Below, one piece after another: positions 16,441 through 24,318 of a stretch of 33,701 nt of DNA. The DNA is from Hydrogenophaga sp. (GTDB lineage: Bacteria; Pseudomonadota; Gammaproteobacteria; Burkholderiales; Burkholderiaceae_C): positions 1-33,701 of the forward strand of contig JAUYSB010000082.1 of NCBI GenBank assembly GCA_030696525.1. Reading direction: 5' to 3'. How positions within the stretch are numbered: position 1 is the stretch's first letter; the number at the start of each line of letters is the position of its first letter. Below the pieces are notes generated by a model that saw nothing but the letters and a program-made list of their open reading frames with translations, did no database searches and was not told the origin of the DNA. The position numbers and the translations under genes are program-made.

Positions 16441-17916
16441 ATGACCTCACCCCCACTCGACGTAGCCGGTTTCCCGGTCTCGCCCGACCACTACATCAAC
16501 GGCCAGCGCGTGGCCTCCAACACCCGCTTTGAATTGTTCTCGCCCATCGACCAGCGCCTGCTGGGCGAGGTGTGCGAGGGCGGCGAGTCGGAAGTTCAGG
16601 CCGCCATCGCCGCCGCGCAGCAGGCCTTCCCGGCCTGGTCGGCCCTCACGGCCGCCCAGCGCAAGCCCTACCTCGACCGCTTTGCCGACGAGATCGGTCA
16701 GCGCGCCGATGCGCTGTGCCAGCTGGAAAGCGTTGATGCCGGTGTGCTGCTCTCGCGCATGCGCCACGGCGTGGTGCCACGCGCCATGCTCAACATCCGC
16801 TGGTTCGCCGAACACGCGCTGGACCTGCAGAACCGCCCCATCGACACCGAACAGGCCCACCACATCGTGCGCCACGACCCGGCCGGTGTGGTGGTCATCA
16901 TCACGCCCTGGAACGCGCCACTGATGTTGTCCACCTGGAAGCTGGGGCCGGCGCTGGCGGCGGGCAACACCTGCATCCTCAAGCCACCCGAGTGGGCGCC
17001 GCTCACCTGCTCGCTGCTGGCCGACGCGGCCCATGCCGCAGGTCTGCCGCCGGGGGTTTTCAACGTGGTGCAAGGTACCGGCGCCAACACAGGTGCGCAG
17101 CTGGTGAGCGACCCGCGCATCGCCCGCGTGTCCTTCACCGGCTCGGTGCCCACCGCCAAGTGGATCGCCCAAGCCGCGGGCGCCAACCTCGTGCCCTGCA
17201 GCCTGGAGCTGGGCGGCAAGAGCCCCTTCATCGTGCTGGAAGACGCCGACATCGCGGGTGCCGCCGCCACCGGCGCGCTGATGTACCGCAACGCCGGCCA
17301 AGTGTGCCTGGCGGGCACACGCTTTCTGGTGCACGAGCGGGTGCGCGACAGCTTCGTGGCCGCCATGTTGGCGCAGGTCGAGCGGCTCACCGTGGGCGAC
17401 CCGCTTGACGAGGCCACCGAGGTCGGTCCCATCATCCACCCGCGCCAGGTCGATCGGGTGCTGGGTTTTGTGGACCGCGCCGTGGCCGGTGGCGCACGGC
17501 TGCTGTGGGGCGGCGCACGCCACGCCTTTGGCGCCCAGTACATCCAGCCCACCATGCTGACCGACCTCCAGCAGGACGACGAGATCGTGCAGAACGAGGT
17601 GTTCGGCCCGGTGCTCACGCTGCAAACCTTTGCCAGCGACGACGAGGCCGTGGCACTCGCCAACGGCACCGACTACGGCCTGGGCGGCGTCTGCTACGGC
17701 AACACCGAGCACGCCACCGCCGTGGCGCAACGGGTGCGCACCGGCTTCATCTGGGTCAACAGTTTCGGCATCCGCGATCTGGCAGCCCCCTTTGGCGGCA
17801 TCAAACGCTCGGGCGTGGGCCGCGAAGGCGGCGACTGGAGTTTCGAATTTTTTTGCGACGTCAAGGACGTGGTGGTGCCCAAAAAGCCATTCACGGCCAG
17901 CTTCAGTCACCGCTGA
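16441..17916 (+). CDS. hpaE: Aldehyde dehydrogenase, probable 5-carboxymethyl-2-hydroxymuconate semialdehyde dehydrogenase
   Basis: A 491-residue NAD-type aldehyde dehydrogenase. The expected residues are Asn158 (TPWNAP), Lys181 (ILKPPEWAP), Glu256 (LELGGKSP) and the nucleophile Cys289 (GQVCLAGTR). The family ending PFGGIKRSGVGREGGDWSFEFF is present. Position between the aldolase and the ring-cleavage dioxygenase points to HpaE, which oxidises the semialdehyde formed by HpaD. The start at 16441 follows the preceding stop by 15 bases. Assignment within the large aldehyde dehydrogenase family rests mainly on context, because specificity residues cannot be read reliably by eye. Confidence 0.85.
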   Translation: MTSPPLDVAGFPVSPDHYINGQRVASNTRFELFSPIDQRLLGEVCEGGESEVQAAIAAAQQAFPAWSALTAAQRKPYLDRFADEIGQRADALCQLESVDAGVLLSRMRHGVVPRAMLNIRWFAEHALDLQNRPIDTEQAHHIVRHDPAGVVVIITPWNAPLMLSTWKLGPALAAGNTCILKPPEWAPLTCSLLADAAHAAGLPPGVFNVVQGTGANTGAQLVSDPRIARVSFTGSVPTAKWIAQAAGANLVPCSLELGGKSPFIVLEDADIAGAAATGALMYRNAGQVCLAGTRFLVHERVRDSFVAAMLAQVERLTVGDPLDEATEVGPIIHPRQVDRVLGFVDRAVAGGARLLWGGARHAFGAQYIQPTMLTDLQQDDEIVQNEVFGPVLTLQTFASDDEAVALANGTDYGLGGVCYGNTEHATAVAQRVRTGFIWVNSFGIRDLAAPFGGIKRSGVGREGGDWSFEFFCDVKDVVVPKKPFTASFSHR

Positions 17917-17944
17917 CAAGCTCTTCCATCACAAAGGACACACC

Positions 17945-18826
17945 ATGGGACAGATCACAGGCGCGGCCATCGTGTCGCACCACCCCGGCCTGATGCAGTG
18001 CGAAGACTTTCGCAAACTGATGGGCGCGGGCCAGGACTCGGACCTCATCGCCGGCTACGCCCGGCTGCGCGAGAAGATCACCGCCGCACGGCCCGATGTG
18101 GTGCTGGTGTTCGACTCGCACTGGTTCACCACCGGCTACCACCTCATCGACGGCGGCGCGCGCTACCAGGGCAGCTACATCTCGGACGAAATGCCGTGGT
18201 ACCTGCACGGCGTGCCCTACGACTATCGGGGCCATCCCGAGTTCGCCCTGGCGGTGGAGGCCGTGGCCAAGGAACAAGGCGTGCCATCCCGTGCCATCTG
18301 CCACCCCGATCTGGGACGCCAGTACGCCACCATCAACCTGGTCAAGCAACTGCGCCTGGAGCTGACGGACGTGCCCGTGGTGTCGGCCAGCTGCTGCCAG
18401 AACTGCGACTGGACCCATTTCCTCCAGGCCGGCGAGGTGATCGGAGAAGCCATTCGCCGCAGCTACCTGCGGGTGGTGATGCTGGCCAGCGGTGCTTTGA
18501 GCCACCGCTTCAACCGCATCGACTGGACGCCCAAGCACCCACGCATCTTCCACGAAACCAACGTCTCCAGCCCCGAGAACGTGGCCAGCGACAAGGCCGC
18601 CATCGAGCTGTTCAAGCAAGGCCGGCACGACACCATCCTGGCCAACTGGGACAGCGAGTACCGCAGGCGCACCTGGGAGGCCTTTGGCGGCCACTACCTG
18701 CAGATGCTGGGCGCCCTCGGCGGGGCCGACTGCCGTGCGCGCGGCGAGGTGCTCTCCGACTACGAAAACGCGCGTGGCACAGGAAACATCCACATCTGGT
18801 TCGACACGCCGGAAGCCAGCGCATGA
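17945..18826 (+). CDS. hpaD: Class III extradiol ring-cleavage dioxygenase, HpaD-like
   Basis: A 293-residue LigB-superfamily enzyme resembling 3,4-dihydroxyphenylacetate 2,3-dioxygenase of the E. coli HpaD/HpcB type. Probable iron ligands are His12 (VSHHPG), His59 (VFDSHWFTTGYH) and Glu245 (TWEAFGG); the acid-base His187 lies in ASGALSHRFNR. The segments ISDEMPWYLHGVPYDYRGHPE and DLGRQYATINLV align with the same parts of HpaD. The start has MGQITGAAIVSH at the usual N-terminus, 28 bases after the dehydrogenase stop; longer upstream frames are shadows. The stop overlaps the next gene as ATGA. The ring substrate is homoprotocatechuate by analogy, but a substituted catechol cannot be excluded. 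Confidence 0.88.
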   Translation: MGQITGAAIVSHHPGLMQCEDFRKLMGAGQDSDLIAGYARLREKITAARPDVVLVFDSHWFTTGYHLIDGGARYQGSYISDEMPWYLHGVPYDYRGHPEFALAVEAVAKEQGVPSRAICHPDLGRQYATINLVKQLRLELTDVPVVSASCCQNCDWTHFLQAGEVIGEAIRRSYLRVVMLASGALSHRFNRIDWTPKHPRIFHETNVSSPENVASDKAAIELFKQGRHDTILANWDSEYRRRTWEAFGGHYLQMLGALGGADCRARGEVLSDYENARGTGNIHIWFDTPEASA

Positions 18827-19770
18827 ACTTCGAATTCCCCTTCACCGAACTGCCTGCGGTGATGTGCGGGCCGCGCGTCGAGCGCCGCCGCGTGCTGATC
18901 GGCGGCAGCGCCTTCTGGGGCACCATGGTCGAAGCCGGTCCACAGCAAGGGCAACTGCGCCTGGACGATGGCCGCGTGCTCGACCCCACCACCCTGCCCC
19001 ACCTGCCGCCGGTCAACCCCAGCAAGATCATCGCGGTGCACATCTCGTACAGCTCACGCAGCTTCGAAACCCGCAACCAGCCCAAGCCCACCGAGACGCC
19101 GACCTACTTCACCAAGCCGCCGACGTCGCTCAATGGTCACTGCGGCCAGATCCTCAAACCGGCCGACTGCAAGTACCTCAACTACGAGGGCGAATACGCG
19201 GTGGTGATCGCCAAGACCTGCCGCAACGTGACGCCCGACGAGGCCTGGGACTTCATCGAAGGCTTCTGCCCCGCGCTGGACATGGGCCTGCAGGACTTCC
19301 GCGACACCGACCAGGGCAGCATGCTGCGCGTCAAGGGCGCCGACACCCTGCTGCCCATCGGGCCCGGCATCGTGCGCGGCGTCAACCTGTTCGAGCAAAC
19401 CCTGCGCACCTACGTGAACGGCCTCGTGGTGCAGGAAGCGCACATCGGTGACGAGATCATCTGGGGCCCGCACTACGTGATCGCCGACATCGCGCGCCAC
19501 ATCACCCTGCTGCCCGGCGACGTGATCCTGATGGGCACGCCCTGCCACTCGCGTTCGGTCGATCCGGGCCAGGTGGTCGAGTGCGAAATCACCGGCCTGG
19601 GCCGCGTGAGCGGCACCGTCACCGCCGTGGCCGCGCCGCGTGCCGCCGCACTGGGCGTGGGCCACGCGCCCACCGACAGCCCCGAGGTGCGCCGCGTGGC
19701 GCTGGGTTTTGACGAACGTGTGCCCGACACCTTCAAGAACAACCTGCGCCTGTCCAAAACCGGCCACTGA
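18823..19770 (+). CDS. hpaG: Fumarylacetoacetate hydrolase-family protein, HpaG-like isomerase/decarboxylase
   Basis: A 315-residue FAH-fold protein. The N-terminal domain (about residues 1-65) is followed by the catalytic domain from KIIAVHISYSSR. Metal ligands are Glu122 and Glu124 (NYEGEYAVVI) and Asp153 (CPALDMGLQDF). The end of the fold is recognisable in IWGPHYVIADIARH and PGDVILMGTPCHSRSVDPG. In the homoprotocatechuate route an FAH protein decarboxylates OPET and isomerises the product. E. coli HpaG is a fused two-domain protein of about 430 residues; this one has a single catalytic domain, so it may do only part of that job. The start overlaps the hpaD stop by ATGA. Confidence 0.82.
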   Translation: MNFEFPFTELPAVMCGPRVERRRVLIGGSAFWGTMVEAGPQQGQLRLDDGRVLDPTTLPHLPPVNPSKIIAVHISYSSRSFETRNQPKPTETPTYFTKPPTSLNGHCGQILKPADCKYLNYEGEYAVVIAKTCRNVTPDEAWDFIEGFCPALDMGLQDFRDTDQGSMLRVKGADTLLPIGPGIVRGVNLFEQTLRTYVNGLVVQEAHIGDEIIWGPHYVIADIARHITLLPGDVILMGTPCHSRSVDPGQVVECEITGLGRVSGTVTAVAAPRAAALGVGHAPTDSPEVRRVALGFDERVPDTFKNNLRLSKTGH

Positions 19771-19811
19771 TCCGCCATCCCTTTCACCCAACACAACCGG
19801 AGACCTTCCCC

Positions 19812-20795
19812 ATGTTCACCCAACGCCGTCAATTGCTGCAGCTGGCCCTGGGCAGCGCCGCCAGCACCCTGCCCCTGCTGGGCCAGGCGCAAACCGCCGA
19901 GAGCGCCAAGATCCTCGCCGGCTTTGCCGCCGGCGGCACCATCGACACGCTGGCACGCCGCGTGGCCACCAAAATGGGTGGCGGCTACGCCCGATCCGTG
20001 GTGGTGGACAACCGCCCAGGCGCCGGTGGCCAGATCGCCATCTCCGCGCTCAAGGCCGCCGCGCCCGACGGCAACACGCTGCTGGTCACGCCCATGTCCA
20101 TGCTGGGCATCTACCCCCACACCTACCGCAAGCTGCCCTACGACCCGGTGGCCGACCTCACGCCGGTGTCGCTGGGCGTGGAGTTCGACATGGGTTTTGC
20201 GGTCGGCCCCATGGTGCCCGCCAGCGTGAAAACCGTGCCGGAATTCCTGGCCTGGTGCGAGGCCAACAAACAGCAGGCCAACTTCGGCTCGCCCGCGCCG
20301 GGCTCGGTGCCGCACTTCGTGGGCGTGCTGATCGGCCGCGCCGGCAAGGTGGCGTTGCAGCACGTCGGCTTTCGTGGCTCGCAGCCCGCGATCATGGACA
20401 TGCTGGGCGGGCAGATCGCGGCGGTGTCGGCGCCGGTGGGCGAGTTCCTGCCCCACCTGGCCGGCGGCAAGCTGCGCGTGCTGGCCACCAGCGGCGCCAA
20501 GCGCAACAGGTTTGTACCGGGCGTGCCCACCCTCGTGGAGCAAGGCTACAAAGACCTGGTCTATGGCGAGTGGTTCGGCTTCTACCTGCCAGGCAAGGCC
20601 ACACCCGAGGTGGTGCAGCGCGCCAACGCCGCCGTGCGCGCCGCCCTGGCGGCTAACGACGTGATCGACGGCCTGGCCGCCATGGGCCTGGAGGCGCGCG
20701 GCTCCAGTTCGGCCGAACTCGCTGCCCTGCTCAAGGCCGACACCGAACGCTGGGGCCCCATCGTCAAATCCATCGGCTTCACCGCGGAATCCTGA
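19812..20795 (+). CDS. Bug-family (TctC-like) periplasmic binding protein
   Basis: A 327-residue exported binding protein. The signal is twin-arginine-like (TQRRQLLQLALGSAAS) with probable cleavage after LLGQAQ. The mature protein has the Bug hallmarks: AGFAAGGTIDTLARRVA, VVVDNRPGAGGQIAISALK and APDGNTLLVTPMS, then VGFRGSQPAIMDMLGGQI. Bug proteins bind carboxylates, often aromatic acids, and work with TctAB membrane subunits, none of which is encoded here. It lies inside the meta-pathway operon, 41 bases after the FAH gene and 8 bases before the second aldehyde dehydrogenase, so its ligand is probably the pathway's aromatic acid. Confidence 0.92.
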   Translation: MFTQRRQLLQLALGSAASTLPLLGQAQTAESAKILAGFAAGGTIDTLARRVATKMGGGYARSVVVDNRPGAGGQIAISALKAAAPDGNTLLVTPMSMLGIYPHTYRKLPYDPVADLTPVSLGVEFDMGFAVGPMVPASVKTVPEFLAWCEANKQQANFGSPAPGSVPHFVGVLIGRAGKVALQHVGFRGSQPAIMDMLGGQIAAVSAPVGEFLPHLAGGKLRVLATSGAKRNRFVPGVPTLVEQGYKDLVYGEWFGFYLPGKATPEVVQRANAAVRAALAANDVIDGLAAMGLEARGSSSAELAALLKADTERWGPIVKSIGFTAES

Positions 20796-20803
20796 TCGCC
20801 ACC

Positions 20804-22249
20804 ATGCACGCCAACCTCATCGCCGGCGACTGGGTGGCCGGCACCGACGCCAGCCCCAACATCAACCCGTCGGACACCCGCGATGTGGTGGGCCTGTACG
20901 CGCACGCCAACCGCGCCCAGGCCGAAGACGCGGTGGCCGCCGCACACGCGGCCCAGCCACGCTGGGCCGCCTTTACACCGCAGCAGCGGGCCGACGCGCT
21001 GGACCGCGTGGGCAGCGAGATCATCGCCCGCCAGGCCGAGCTGGCCGACCTGCTGGCCCGCGAAGAAGGCAAGGCCCTGCCTGACGCCCGGGGTGAGGTA
21101 CTGCGCGCAGGCCACATCTTCAAGTTTTTTGCCGGTGAAGCCCTGCGCGTGGGCGGCGAGCTGCTGGCCTCCACCCGTCCCGGCATGTCGGTGGAAATCA
21201 CGCGCGAACCGGTGGGCGTGGTGGGCATCATCACACCTTGGAATTTTCCGCTGGCGATTCCCGCCTGGAAGATCGCGCCCGCGCTGGCCTGTGGCAACGC
21301 GGTGGTGTTCAAGCCGGCCGAACTGGTGCCCGCCTGCGCCTGGGCCCTGGCCGAGATGCTCAGCCGCGCCGGCTTGCCGCCCGGCACCTTCAACCTGGTG
21401 ATGGGGCGGGGGCGCGAGGTGGGCCAGGTGCTGCTGGACGACCCACGGGTACACGCCATCACCTTCACCGGCTCGGAGGCCACCGGGCGCAAGGTGGCGC
21501 AGGCGGCGGTGAGTCGCCCGGGCGCCATGCCGAAGTTCCAGCTGGAAATGGGCGGCAAGAACCCGCTGGTGGTGCTGGACGATGCCGACCTGGACGTCGC
21601 CGTTGAATGTGCCATCAACGGCGCCTTCTACGCCACCGGGCAGCGTTGCACCGCGTCGTCGCGCCTGATCGTCACCGACGGCATACACGACCGCTTTGTG
21701 GCCGCCATGACCGCCCGCATGGCCGCCTTGACAGTGGGTGACGCCCGCGCAACGGGCACGGTGATCGGGCCGGTGGTGGACGCCACCCAGCTGGCGCAGG
21801 ACATGGCCTACATCGCGTTGGGCCGCAGTGAAGGCGGGCACCTCGCTTTTGGCGGCGAGGCCATGGCCGAACTGAGCGGCCAGCCGGGCTTCTATTTGCA
21901 GCCCACGCTGTTCACCCACACCCTCAACCACATGCGCATCAACCGCGAGGAAATCTTCGGCCCCGTGGCCTGTGTGATCCGCGTGGGGGATGCCAACGAG
22001 GCCCTGGCCGTGGCCAACGACACGCCCTATGGCTTGTCGGCCGGCGTGGTCACCACATCGCTGCGCGAGGCGACCCGCTTCAAACGCGAGCTGCAGGCCG
22101 GCATGGTGATGGTCAACGCGCCCACGGCCGGTGTGGACGCCCACGCGCCCTTTGGTGGCCGCAAGGCGTCGAGCTTCGGCCCGCGCGAGCAAGGGCGCTA
22201 CGCGGCCGAATTCTTCACCACGGTCAAGACAAGCTACGTGCAAGCGTGA
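20804..22249 (+). CDS. Aldehyde dehydrogenase, probable succinate semialdehyde (or ketoglutarate semialdehyde) dehydrogenase
   Basis: A 481-residue NAD(P)-type aldehyde dehydrogenase. Key residues are Asn147 (TPWNFPLAIP), Lys170 (VVFKPAELVP), Glu248 (LEMGGKNP) and the nucleophile Cys282 (GQRCTASSR). The sequence resembles ketoglutarate semialdehyde dehydrogenases (LASTRPGMSVEITREPVGVV) as well as GabD-like enzymes. As the last gene of the operon that makes succinate semialdehyde through HpaI, oxidation of that aldehyde to succinate is the most economical role. The gene order rather than specific residues supports this. It ends 40 bases before the convergent Bug gene; I see no strong terminator hairpin between them. 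Confidence 0.85.
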   Translation: MHANLIAGDWVAGTDASPNINPSDTRDVVGLYAHANRAQAEDAVAAAHAAQPRWAAFTPQQRADALDRVGSEIIARQAELADLLAREEGKALPDARGEVLRAGHIFKFFAGEALRVGGELLASTRPGMSVEITREPVGVVGIITPWNFPLAIPAWKIAPALACGNAVVFKPAELVPACAWALAEMLSRAGLPPGTFNLVMGRGREVGQVLLDDPRVHAITFTGSEATGRKVAQAAVSRPGAMPKFQLEMGGKNPLVVLDDADLDVAVECAINGAFYATGQRCTASSRLIVTDGIHDRFVAAMTARMAALTVGDARATGTVIGPVVDATQLAQDMAYIALGRSEGGHLAFGGEAMAELSGQPGFYLQPTLFTHTLNHMRINREEIFGPVACVIRVGDANEALAVANDTPYGLSAGVVTTSLREATRFKRELQAGMVMVNAPTAGVDAHAPFGGRKASSFGPREQGRYAAEFFTTVKTSYVQA

Positions 22250-22289
22250 CGCAGCGGTTGGGCAGCATCTCAGCGTCCGGCAGCAAGAG

Positions 22290-23270
22290 TCAATCCGCCT
22301 GAATGCCGCGCTCTTTGATGACCTGGCTCCACCGGGCACGTCCCGCGATCAGCTCATCTGCCACTTGTTGGGTGGTGTTGCCCACCGGCTCGATGTCCAG
22401 CGTTTTGAGTTTGTCCCGCACGGCGGCAGATGCCAGGGCCTTGCGCACTTCGGCGTTGAGCATCTGCACCACGGGTTCCGGCGTGGCAGATGGCGCCAGC
22501 AACACATAGCCAAACTCGGTGGTGCCAGCGGGGTAACCCAGCTCGGCCATCGTCGGCACATGGGGCGCCAGTGGCGAGCGCCTGGTTCCGGACACGGCCA
22601 GCGCCGTCAGTTTGCCTGCGGACACATGCTGCGCCACCGAGGGTGTGGCCATGAAGCCGGCCTCAACCTGACCGCCCAGCAAGTCAATGACGGCGGGCGC
22701 GTTGCCACGGTAAGAGATGTGATTGAGGTTGCCCTGTATCAAGGACTGCAGCGCTTCGGTGGTCAGGTGTCCCGGGCTGGCATTGCCGGCCGAGGCGTAG
22801 TTGAGTCCCTTGCGGGCGCTGTCCACAAACTGTTTGAAGGTGGTGATCTTGCTGGTCGAGCTGGTGACCAGCATCTGGCTGAATCGCGCCACCGTGGCAA
22901 TCGGACGCAGGTCGCGTTCTGGGTCGAATCCCATGCGTTTGCCATACAGGGCCGGGTTGGCGGTGATGCCGGTGTCGAGCGTCAAGAGCAAGGTGTGGCC
23001 ATCTGCGGCGGCCTTGCTGACCGCTTGCGCACCGATGTTGCCTGTGGCGCCGGCCTTGTTGTCGATGATGAACGGCTGTTTCAGTTGATCGGCAAGCCTC
23101 TCCCCCAGGGTTCGCGCCAGCATGTCGTTGGGGCCACCGGCGGGAAACGGGACGACGATGGTCACGGGCTTGCTGGGGTAGGTCTGTGCCACAGCCACCT
23201 GGCTGGCCAACCCAAGCGTGAAGGCGAAAAATGCCAGCCCGGCGCGGCGCGTGATGGGGGATGTCTGCAT
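22290..23270 (-). CDS. Bug-family (TctC-like) periplasmic binding protein
   Basis: A 326-residue exported binding protein with a Sec-type signal (RRAGLAFFAFTLGLASQVAVAQ). Bug hallmarks follow: TYPSKPVTIVVPFPAGGPND, IIDNKAGATGNIGAQAVSKA and ADGHTLLLTLDT, then YRGNAPAVIDLLGGQVEAGF. It is transcribed alone, divergent from the LysR gene at 23369-24316 with about 100 bases between, so it is a likely target of that regulator. No membrane subunits are nearby. The ligand is unknown; a carboxylate is expected for the family. Confidence 0.92.
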   Translation of the reverse strand: MQTSPITRRAGLAFFAFTLGLASQVAVAQTYPSKPVTIVVPFPAGGPNDMLARTLGERLADQLKQPFIIDNKAGATGNIGAQAVSKAAADGHTLLLTLDTGITANPALYGKRMGFDPERDLRPIATVARFSQMLVTSSTSKITTFKQFVDSARKGLNYASAGNASPGHLTTEALQSLIQGNLNHISYRGNAPAVIDLLGGQVEAGFMATPSVAQHVSAGKLTALAVSGTRRSPLAPHVPTMAELGYPAGTTEFGYVLLAPSATPEPVVQMLNAEVRKALASAAVRDKLKTLDIEPVGNTTQQVADELIAGRARWSQVIKERGIQAD

Positions 23271-23354
23271 GCTTGTCTCCTGGATCGGCTGAGTTGGAAC
23301 AGGTCAATTGTTGTTTCATTCAGACGTGGGCACAATGGCGCCAGCGGCAAAACA

Positions 23355-23371
23355 CATAAGTGATTCTTATG
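23355..23371. promoter_or_regulatory. LysR-type palindrome CATAAG-N5-CTTATG at the LysR start codon
   Basis: The 17-base sequence is a perfect inverted repeat with 6-base arms and includes the T-N11-A pattern of LysR sites. It overlaps the ATG of the LysR gene at 23369, so a protein bound here would block the regulator's own expression. It also lies about 85 bases upstream of the divergent Bug gene at 22290-23270, a suitable place for activation. A related palindrome occurs at 26982-27000. Confidence 0.6.
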
Positions 23372-24316
23372 AATTTCAGACAACTTTGGTATTTGCAACT
23401 CATCATCACGAAAGGCAGCTTTGCCGGCGCTGCCAGAGAAGCGGGCGTGTCGCAGCCGGCCATCACGCAAGCCATGCAGGCCATGGAGAAGGCATGGGGC
23501 GTGCCCATGTTCAAGAAGGTGGGGCGCGAGAAGCGGCCCACCGATGCGGCCATCGCCATGGCTCAACAAGCGTCCGAACTGCACAGCCGCCTGGAGAAGT
23601 TGGCCGGTCCGGCGTCTGTTGAAAGCTTGCAACTGGGCAAAACCTTGCGCGTGGGCATGGCACCGGCAGCCGCGCTGCTGTACGGGGCCACCATCGAAGG
23701 CATCTGGCGGGCGTTTGAACCCGAAGGCCTTCTGCAAATCGTCAGCGGCAGCGCACCGGAACTGCTGACCGCCTTGCAGCAGGGACAGCTCGACCTGGTG
23801 GCCGCGCCCCGGCCACGGCGTTATAAGGAGGACGGGCTGGGGCAAATTCCATTGCATTTGAGCCGCCCCGTCATCTACGCGCGCAAAGGCCACCCCATGC
23901 GGGGCGCCACCTCGTTGCAGGACATCCGAAGCGCAAGTTGGGTGGTCTCAGGGCGCGGCGGCACGGCAGGCAATGTGATCGAAGAGGCCTGCCGCGTGCG
24001 ACGCCTTCCGCCACCACGTGTCCTGGTGCAGTGCGCCGACTACATGACGGTGCTGGACCTGGTTGCCAACAGCGATTTGCTGTGTGTGGTCCCGCACCCG
24101 GTGCTGATACAGCAGCGCCAGCAAGAGAACCTGCGCGCACTGAAGGTCCGCGAGGGCCTGCCGCAATATGAGGTCTGTCTTTTCTGGCGGCTCCATCACC
24201 CGTCCACCAACACGCAGGCCATAGCGGCCATCGTCGACAGGTTGGGTCATCTCCACCCAGGTCACGCTGCGGCGCCCGCGGTTCACGCACCGACCGCGCG
24301 CAAGCGGCGGCACTGA
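23369..24316 (+). CDS. LysR-family transcriptional regulator
   Basis: A 315-residue LysR protein. The DNA-binding domain begins MNFRQLWYLQLIITKGSFAG and contains GVSQPAITQAMQAMEKAWGV and MFKKVGREKRPTDA. The effector domain runs from about residue 90 (KTLRVGMAPAAALLYGATIE). A GTG nine bases upstream (23360) is possible, but the ATG gives the normal LysR N-terminus. There is almost no room for a leader, and the palindrome at 23355-23371 covers the start codon, suggesting autoregulation. The C-terminal tail after residue 290 (GHAAAPAVHAPTARKRRH) is basic and unlike the fold. It ends 2 bases from the stop of the convergent sulfatase gene. Confidence 0.92.
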   Translation: MNFRQLWYLQLIITKGSFAGAAREAGVSQPAITQAMQAMEKAWGVPMFKKVGREKRPTDAAIAMAQQASELHSRLEKLAGPASVESLQLGKTLRVGMAPAAALLYGATIEGIWRAFEPEGLLQIVSGSAPELLTALQQGQLDLVAAPRPRRYKEDGLGQIPLHLSRPVIYARKGHPMRGATSLQDIRSASWVVSGRGGTAGNVIEEACRVRRLPPPRVLVQCADYMTVLDLVANSDLLCVVPHPVLIQQRQQENLRALKVREGLPQYEVCLFWRLHHPSTNTQAIAAIVDRLGHLHPGHAAAPAVHAPTARKRRH

Positions 24317-24318
24317 GA

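Noticed and set aside
16447-17919. Minus-strand open frame of 490 codons opposite hpaE
   Set aside because: Nearly the same length as the real gene but rich in His/Gly/Val and lacking any motif; the plus strand has all aldehyde dehydrogenase catalytic residues.
20582-22339. Minus-strand open frame of 585 codons opposite the second aldehyde dehydrogenase
   Set aside because: Antisense shadow of a strongly supported gene; it also runs across the end of the neighbouring Bug gene.
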